From Azonexus sp. (GTDB lineage: Bacteria > Pseudomonadota > Gammaproteobacteria > Burkholderiales > Rhodocyclaceae), in NCBI RefSeq assembly GCF_023150235.1, contig NZ_JAKLLH010000004.1, positions 62,001-126,000 of the forward strand: a stretch of 64,000 nt of DNA, read 5' to 3'. The notes below the pieces were generated by a model, which searched no databases, was not told the origin of the DNA, and worked only from the letters and a program-made list of their open reading frames with translations. Every line of letters begins with the position of its first letter. Position 1 is the stretch's first letter. The position numbers and the translations under genes were made by a program. Shown piece after piece: positions 59,314 to 64,000 of this stretch.

Positions 59314-60477
59314 TCAACCGCCCAGCTTACGCAGCCGCTCGTGGGCGGCGAGCAGGGTCGCTTCCTGCTTGGCGAAGCAGAAGCGGACGACGCGGTCGTC
59401 GCGGCCGTCGTGGTGGAAGACCGAAATCGGGATCACCGCAACGCCGATTTCGCGGGTCAGCCATTCGGCGAATTCGCGGTCGGGCAGATCGGAAATCCGC
59501 CGGTAGCCGGCGAGCTGGAAATAAGTGCCGCGACAGGGCAGCAGCTCGAACGGCGTCTCGGCCAGCAGTTGTCGGAAGAACTCGCGCTTCTGCTGGTAGA
59601 AAGCCGCCAGCCCGAGGTGGCGCGCCGGCTCCTGCATGTATTCGGCGAGCGCCAGCTGCGACGGGGTATGGACGGTGAACACGTTGAACTGGTGCACCTT
59701 GCGGAACTCGGCCATCAGCGCCGCCGGGCCGACGATGGTGCCGATTTTCCAGCCGGTGATGTGATAGGTCTTGCCGAAGCTCGACACCACCAGGCTGCGC
59801 GCTGCCAGCTCCGGGTCGGCGCAGAAGCTGGCGTGTTCGGCGCCGTCGAAGACGATGTGTTCATAGACCTCGTCGGCGAGCACGACGATGTCGGTGCCAC
59901 GCAGCAAATTGGCCAGTTTTTGCCGGTCGACCGTGGATAACAGGCTGCCGGTCGGGTTGTGCGGCGTATTGACGATGATCATCCGCGTGCGCGGGGTGAT
60001 CAGCGCCGTGACTTCGTCCCAGTCCGGCGCGTAATCGGGAAAGCGCAGGTGGGCATGCACCGCCTTGCCGCCGACGGTTTCGATCGCCGGTACGTAAGAG
60101 TCATAGACCGGGTCGAAGACGATCACCTCGTCGTCGGGCCGGACCAGCGCGGCAATCGCGGTGAACAAGGCCTGGGTCGCGCCGGCGGTGACGGTGATTT
60201 CGCTGTCGACATCGTAGCGGGCGCCGTACAGCGCCTCGATCTTGGCCGCGACGGCGGTGCGCAGCTCGGGCATGCCGGCCAGCGGTGCGTACTGGTTGCG
60301 GCCGGCGAGCATGTGGCGATGCACGGCGTCGAACAGCGCCGGCTCGGCCTGGAAATCGGGAAAGCCCTGCGACAGGTTCACCGCGCCGCAATCGGCGGCG
60401 AGCTTGGACATCACGGTGAAAATGGTCGTTTCCATCGTCGCCAGATGCGGTCGCGAAACAAAGTTCAATGTCTTCAT
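59314..60477 (-). CDS. Methionine/kynurenine-type aminotransferase (YbdL-like)
   Basis: 387 aa. VNLSQGFPDFQAEPALF, YAPLAGMPELR, VTAGATQALFTAI, NTPHNPTGSLL and the PLP lysine in SSFGKTYHITGWKIG place it in the YbdL/kynurenine aminotransferase group, often active on methionine. A palindrome copy (59924-59937) encodes STVDR in GSLLSTVDRQKLANLL, in a surface loop region after the HNPTG motif. Confidence 0.9.
   Translation of the reverse strand: MKTLNFVSRPHLATMETTIFTVMSKLAADCGAVNLSQGFPDFQAEPALFDAVHRHMLAGRNQYAPLAGMPELRTAVAAKIEALYGARYDVDSEITVTAGATQALFTAIAALVRPDDEVIVFDPVYDSYVPAIETVGGKAVHAHLRFPDYAPDWDEVTALITPRTRMIIVNTPHNPTGSLLSTVDRQKLANLLRGTDIVVLADEVYEHIVFDGAEHASFCADPELAARSLVVSSFGKTYHITGWKIGTIVGPAALMAEFRKVHQFNVFTVHTPSQLALAEYMQEPARHLGLAAFYQQKREFFRQLLAETPFELLPCRGTYFQLAGYRRISDLPDREFAEWLTREIGVAVIPISVFHHDGRDDRVVRFCFAKQEATLLAAHERLRKLGG
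59924..59937. repeat. Palindrome copy inside aminotransferase gene
   Basis: CGGTCGACCGTGGA, flanked by TTTTTGC and TAA; in frame on the minus strand as STVDR. Similar flanks to the hisD/chr copy (GTGGAaAA). Confidence 0.6.
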
Positions 60478-60537
60478 GTCGGTAGTGGTGCCTCGAAAAT
60501 CAACCCTGAATATACTGCGCGGTGCGTCATGGCGATA

Positions 60538-60996
60538 TCAGGAGCGGATTGGCCTGATTTTGACCAGCAAACGATCCAGCTGATTGGCGAACGCCTGCTT
60601 GTCCGCCGTTGACAGTGCCGAAGGCCCTCCTGTGTCAACACCGCTGTTACGCAGGCTTTCCATGAAATTGCGCATGCTCAGCCGTTCCTGGATATTGCCC
60701 TTGTCCAGTAATTCGCCGCGCGGATCGATCACCCACGCCCCTTTGGCAACAACCAGGGCCGCAAGTGGCACATCGGCGGTCACCACTACGTCACCCGCTG
60801 CAGCCTCTTGCACGATGCGCTGATCGGCCACGTCGAAGCCGGAAGGGACCTGTAAAGCCTTGATCCACGGTGAAGGCGGAACACGCAACATCTGATTGGC
60901 AATCAGCGTCAGTTCAATCCCGGTACGGTTGGCGACTCGATAGAGAATTTCCTTGATCGCCACCGGGCAGGCGTCAGCATCCACCCATATCTTCAT
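60538..60996 (-). CDS. YaiI/YqxD-family protein (DUF188)
   Basis: 152 aa. [19 protein letters not shown] at the N-terminus, [24 protein letters not shown], and a C-terminal [22 protein letters not shown] are the family signatures. Related to PIN-like nuclease folds, but no activity is established. Monocistronic. Confidence 0.92.
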   Translation of the reverse strand: MKIWVDADACPVAIKEILYRVANRTGIELTLIANQMLRVPPSPWIKALQVPSGFDVADQRIVQEAAAGDVVVTADVPLAALVVAKGAWVIDPRGELLDKGNIQERLSMRNFMESLRNSGVDTGGPSALSTADKQAFANQLDRLLVKIRPIRS

Positions 60997-61396
60997 CGCT
61001 TTTTCCCTGTGAGCTGGCCTGTATTTTCGATACCGCCATGGTAACTTCTCTGAAACTGCTGGAGGATTTGATGTGGATCAGACGTCTGGCGGTCAGAAAA
61101 CAGCCGGTGTATGTCAAGTGATGGGGAGTCGTCTACGGTCGAGTGATGCCGCCATGCACCTGCCGATTTTTCGGCCCGGCCTTGTTACTTGCGCCAGGGC
61201 AGCCGAACTAAAAAGACTGATGGAAGATGTCGTGTGACCACCAGGCGGCATATTGCAGAAGAGATGAAGTGTTGGTACGGATTACCCCTGTCAAACGCAA
61301 TGCCGGATGTAGAGTGGTTTCGCAATTGGGGTATGTATGCGGCTCAGTATTACATCGACCAAATTCTCTTGCAAAGTTCTTGCATGGTACGCTGAA
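60997..61396. other. 400-bp stretch without a recognisable gene
   Basis: Between the YaiI-like gene and the tRNA-Met terminator. Noticeably less GC-rich than its surroundings, particularly 61190-61400. Two overlapping short reading frames (61189-61395, 68 aa, and 61227-61436, 69 aa) have no plausible ribosome-binding site or recognisable motif. May be a decayed gene or inserted DNA. Confidence 0.5.
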
Positions 61397-61398
61397 AA

Positions 61399-61426
61399 GA
61401 AAAAGCCCCGGAGGTTATCCGAGGCT
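61399..61426 (-). terminator. Terminator of tRNA-Met
   Basis: On the minus strand AGCCTCGGA-TAACC-TCCGGGGCT (one G-T pair) followed by TTTTTCTTTT, 17 bp after the tRNA. Confidence 0.8.
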
Positions 61427-61442
61427 AAGTCTTTGAATCTGT

Positions 61443-61519
61443 TGGTGGTGATGGGCAGAATCGAACTGCCGACCTATGGGTTATGAATCCATCGCTCTAA
61501 CCGTCTGAGCTACATCACC
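61443..61519 (-). tRNA. tRNA-Met (anticodon CAT, elongator type)
   Basis: 77-nt cloverleaf with encoded CCA. GGTGATG pairs with CATCACC, so the first pair is G-C and it is not an initiator tRNA. Anticodon loop TTCATAA. The stem ATGGA/CCCAT has an A-C mismatch at the pair closing the loop (31:39). A lysidine-modified Ile tRNA cannot be excluded on the anticodon alone. Confidence 0.93.
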
Positions 61520-61539
61520 ACGCGATGTCGAGGGCGCGA

Positions 61540-61568
61540 ATTATAGACAGCGGGTTTTCCTCGGTCAA
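61540..61568 (-). promoter_or_regulatory. Promoter of tRNA-Met
   Basis: On the minus strand TTGACC (61568-61563), 17 bp, TATAAT (61545-61540), about 20 bp upstream of the tRNA. Near consensus. Confidence 0.85.
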
Positions 61569-61585
61569 CCCTTTTTTTGCTGGAG

Positions 61586-61591
61586 TATAAT
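61586..61591 (+). promoter_or_regulatory. -10 element of miaB
   Basis: TATAAT about 75 bp before the miaB ATG. No good -35 on this strand; the corresponding position overlaps the -35 of the divergent tRNA-Met promoter. Confidence 0.5.
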
Positions 61592-61665
61592 CGCGAACTT
61601 TCTTTGATCGTCGGTTGCCTCTGCCCGCACCTTTGATCGCAACCCGTTTTACGCGAAGTATCTCC

Positions 61666-63015
61666 ATGCCCAAGAAACTATTCATCCGCACTTTCGGGTG
61701 CCAGATGAACGAGTACGATTCGGACAAGATGGCCGATGTGCTCAATGCCGCCGAAGGCGTCGTCAAGACCGACAATCCTGAAGAGGCCGACATCATTCTG
61801 TTCAATACCTGCTCGGTGCGCGAAAAGGCGCAGGAGAAGGTGTTCCACGATCTCGGCCGGGTCAAGCACCTGAAGCAGAAGAATCCGAACCTGGTGATTG
61901 GCGTCGGTGGTTGCGTCGCCAGCCAGGAAGGGGATGCCATCGTTTCGCGGGCGCCGTATGTCGACGTGGTGTTTGGGCCGCAGACGCTGCACCGCCTGCC
62001 GCAGCTAATCGCCGAGCGCAAGGAAAAGGGCAAGGCGGCGGTCGACGTCTCCTTCCCCGAGATCGAGAAATTCGATGCGATGCCGCCGTCCGAGGTTAAA
62101 GGCGCCTCGGCCTTCGTCTCGATCATGGAAGGCTGCTCCAAGTTCTGCACCTTCTGCATCGTTCCTTACACCCGCGGCGGCGAAGTGTCGCGCCCGTTCA
62201 ACGATGTCCTGACCGAGGTTGCCGACCTGGCGGCCAACGGCGTCGGCGAAGTGACGCTGCTCGGCCAGAATGTGAACGCCTACCGCGGCGACATGGAAGG
62301 CACCGACGAGAAGGCCGACCTGGCGCTGCTGATCGAGTACATCGCCGAAGTGCCGGGGATCGAACGCATCCGCTACACCACCTCGCACCCGCGCGAAATG
62401 ACCCAGCGCCTGTTCGATACCTATCTCAAGGTGCCGAAGCTGGTTTCGCATCTGCACCTGCCGGTGCAGGCTGGCTCCGACCGCGTGCTGGCGGCAATGA
62501 AGCGCGGCTACACCGCGCTCGAATACAAGTCGATCATCCGCAAGCTGCGCGCGGCGCGACCGGATATTTCCCTGTCGTCGGACTTCATCGTCGGCTTCCC
62601 CGGCGAGACCGACGATGATTTTGAAAAGACGATGAAGCTGATCGACGAGGTCGGTTTCGACACCTCGTTCTCCTTCATCTACAGTCCGCGTCCCGGCACG
62701 CCGGCGCTGGAACTGGACGACAACACCCCGCCCGAGGTCAAGTCGGCGCGCCTGACCCGCCTGCAAAAGCGGATCGAGGAACAGGCGCAGGTGATCAGCC
62801 AGGCGATGGTCGGCAGCATCCAGCGGGTGCTGGTCGAAGGCTTGTCGAAAAAGGACGCCAACGAACTCGCCGGCCGCACCGACAACAACCGAGTGGTCAA
62901 TTTCGTGGGCGGGTCTGCCAACAGCGCGCGCCTGATCAACACCTTCGTCGACGTCCGCATCACATCGGCGCTGGCGCACAGTCTGCGAGGCGAAATTGTC
63001 ATCCGCGAAGACTAA
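61666..63015 (+). CDS. miaB: tRNA-2-methylthio-N6-dimethylallyladenosine synthase
   Basis: 449 aa from ATG 61666 ([22 protein letters not shown]). Methylthiotransferase N-domain with three cluster cysteines (TFGCQMN, NTCSVRE, GGCVA), radical-SAM motif CSKFCTFC, and a C-terminal TRAM domain. Modifies A37 of tRNAs reading UNN. The phoH-like gene downstream overlaps its end, as in E. coli miaB-ybeZ. Confidence 0.97.
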   Translation: MPKKLFIRTFGCQMNEYDSDKMADVLNAAEGVVKTDNPEEADIILFNTCSVREKAQEKVFHDLGRVKHLKQKNPNLVIGVGGCVASQEGDAIVSRAPYVDVVFGPQTLHRLPQLIAERKEKGKAAVDVSFPEIEKFDAMPPSEVKGASAFVSIMEGCSKFCTFCIVPYTRGGEVSRPFNDVLTEVADLAANGVGEVTLLGQNVNAYRGDMEGTDEKADLALLIEYIAEVPGIERIRYTTSHPREMTQRLFDTYLKVPKLVSHLHLPVQAGSDRVLAAMKRGYTALEYKSIIRKLRAARPDISLSSDFIVGFPGETDDDFEKTMKLIDEVGFDTSFSFIYSPRPGTPALELDDNTPPEVKSARLTRLQKRIEEQAQVISQAMVGSIQRVLVEGLSKKDANELAGRTDNNRVVNFVGGSANSARLINTFVDVRITSALAHSLRGEIVIRED

Positions 63016-64000
63016 GGCCGCCAAGCCGCAGGCCGGCACCCGCCCGGCCCCGAAATCGAAGCCGGTCGAGATCGCTCTCGCGCCGGTCGACAACATCCTG
63101 CTCGCCAACCTGTGCGGGCCGCTCGATGAAAATATCCGGCAGATCGAAACCGGCTTCGACGTGATCATCCGCCGCCGCAACGAGCGCTTCTCGGTTTTGG
63201 GCGAAAAAGCCCAGTTGACCGTGGATGCGCTGCGCCACTTTTACGCCCTGGCGCAAACCCCGCTGAGCATCGACGAAATCCAGCTTGGCCTGATCGAGCT
63301 GCTCAACGCCCCGGTACGCCGCATCGCCAGCCCTAGCGGCGTCAGCGACGGGCCGCAACTGGTCACTCGCAAGGCCGAACTGCACGGCCGCACGCCGCGC
63401 CAGGTCGAGTACCTCAAGCATATCCAGGAACACGACATCACCTTCGGCATCGGCCCGGCCGGCACCGGCAAGACCTATCTCGCCGTCGCCAGCGCCGTCG
63501 ACGCCTTCGAGCGCGACCTGGTCCAGCGCATCATCCTGACCCGGCCGGCAGTCGAAGCCGGCGAACGCCTCGGCTTCCTGCCCGGCGACCTGACGCAGAA
63601 GATCGACCCGTATCTCCGCCCGCTTTACGATGCGCTCTACGACCTGATGGGCGCCGACCGCGTCGCCAAGCTCTACGAAAAACGCGCCATCGAGATCGCA
63701 CCGCTGGCCTTCATGCGCGGCCGCACGCTCAACCACGCCTTCATCATCCTCGACGAAGCGCAGAACACCACGCCCGAGCAGATGAAGATGTTCCTCACCC
63801 GCATCGGCATCGGCGCCAAGGCCGTGGTCACCGGCGACATCACCCAGATCGACCTGCCCAAGGGCCAGAAAAGCGGCCTCAAGGAAGCCATCGAGGTGCT
63901 CTCCGACGTGCGTGGCATCGCCTTTACCCAATTCAAGAAGGAAGATGTGGTGCGCCACCCACTGGTTGCCCGCATCGTCGACGCCTATGAAAAACGCCAG
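62996..64000 (+). CDS. ybeZ: PhoH-like ATPase (YbeZ), partial at right edge
   Basis: Open to the end of the window (335 codons). The probable start is TTG 62996, inside miaB, giving [12 protein letters not shown]; no better ATG or GTG is in frame before the conserved part. An N-terminal RNA-binding-like region (about 20-110), then Walker [35 protein letters not shown] and Walker [24 protein letters not shown]. The C-terminal 20 or so residues are missing. ATPase linked to RNA metabolism with YbeY in other bacteria. Confidence 0.9.
   Translation, partial: MSSAKTKAAKPQAGTRPAPKSKPVEIALAPVDNILLANLCGPLDENIRQIETGFDVIIRRRNERFSVLGEKAQLTVDALRHFYALAQTPLSIDEIQLGLIELLNAPVRRIASPSGVSDGPQLVTRKAELHGRTPRQVEYLKHIQEHDITFGIGPAGTGKTYLAVASAVDAFERDLVQRIILTRPAVEAGERLGFLPGDLTQKIDPYLRPLYDALYDLMGADRVAKLYEKRAIEIAPLAFMRGRTLNHAFIILDEAQNTTPEQMKMFLTRIGIGAKAVVTGDITQIDLPKGQKSGLKEAIEVLSDVRGIAFTQFKKEDVVRHPLVARIVDAYEKRQ

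Noticed and set aside
61561-61570. TCGGTCAACC near miaB as another palindrome copy
   Set aside because: It is the reverse complement of a TTGACC -35 box spaced 17 bp from TATAAT for tRNA-Met.

Overview
The window is GC-rich chromosomal DNA from a betaproteobacterium, most likely a member of the Rhodocyclales (Dechloromonas/Azonexus-like). I infer this from gene orders typical of the class: fdx-coaD-rsmD-M16-M16 divergent from ftsY-ftsE-ftsX; ispB-tRNA(Pro)-small zinc-finger-like gene-pilS-pilR-ampD; tldD-nitrilase-yhdP-glnE; and a his operon with a short-form hisG running into hinT-tatABC. The species cannot be named from the sequence alone. Nearly all of the window is coding, and most genes are housekeeping. 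No rRNA, CRISPR array, prophage or intact transposase is visible.

Layout. 0-5.5 kb: partial yicC (minus), then a Hanks-type Ser/Thr kinase, a PP2C phosphatase and rph with overlapping ends, then a TctD/TctE-like two-component pair. 5.5-10 kb: tRNA-Phe, then a minus-strand run of fdx, coaD, rsmD and two M16 peptidases, only one of which keeps the zinc motif. 10-13 kb: ftsY, a heptanucleotide tandem repeat, ftsE, ftsX. 13-17 kb: a Tat-exported flavin amine-oxidase-like lipoprotein, tcdA and an HPt/HD-GYP protein. 17-22 kb: ispB, tRNA-Pro, pilS, pilR and ampD, with ampD starting inside a 166-bp repeat. 22-29 kb: an aminotransferase, speD, pckG, maeB and pbpG. 29-32.5 kb: an inverted second copy of the 166-bp repeat, a CYTH-CHAD protein and an MFS transporter. 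32.8-46.5 kb: hisG-hisD, then an interruption (chromate transporter pair, 1009-aa hybrid kinase, small gene, Rieske protein and a reversed hisC), then hisB-hisH-hisA-hisF-hisI-hisE-hinT-tatA-tatB-tatC. 46.6-57 kb: aroG, tldD, a nitrilase, yhdP, glnE. 57-64 kb: an uncharacterised EF-hand membrane protein, a methionine-type aminotransferase, a YaiI-like protein, tRNA-Met, miaB and a partial phoH-like gene.

The most unusual signals are repeats. A palindrome, TTCACGGTCGACCGTGAA, occurs twice perfectly and several times in shortened form, both between genes and in frame inside genes (tldD, probably an aminotransferase and glnE); once it supplies a GTG start codon. A 166-bp multi-hairpin element occurs twice in opposite orientations, 8 kb apart. 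A GGATCAA/GGATCGA/GGATTCA heptamer family lies after ftsY and, as an inverted pair able to fold into a 16-bp stem, between tatA and tatB. The split his operon with a reversed hisC is the clearest rearrangement, and the EF-hand membrane protein is the best candidate for an undescribed protein.
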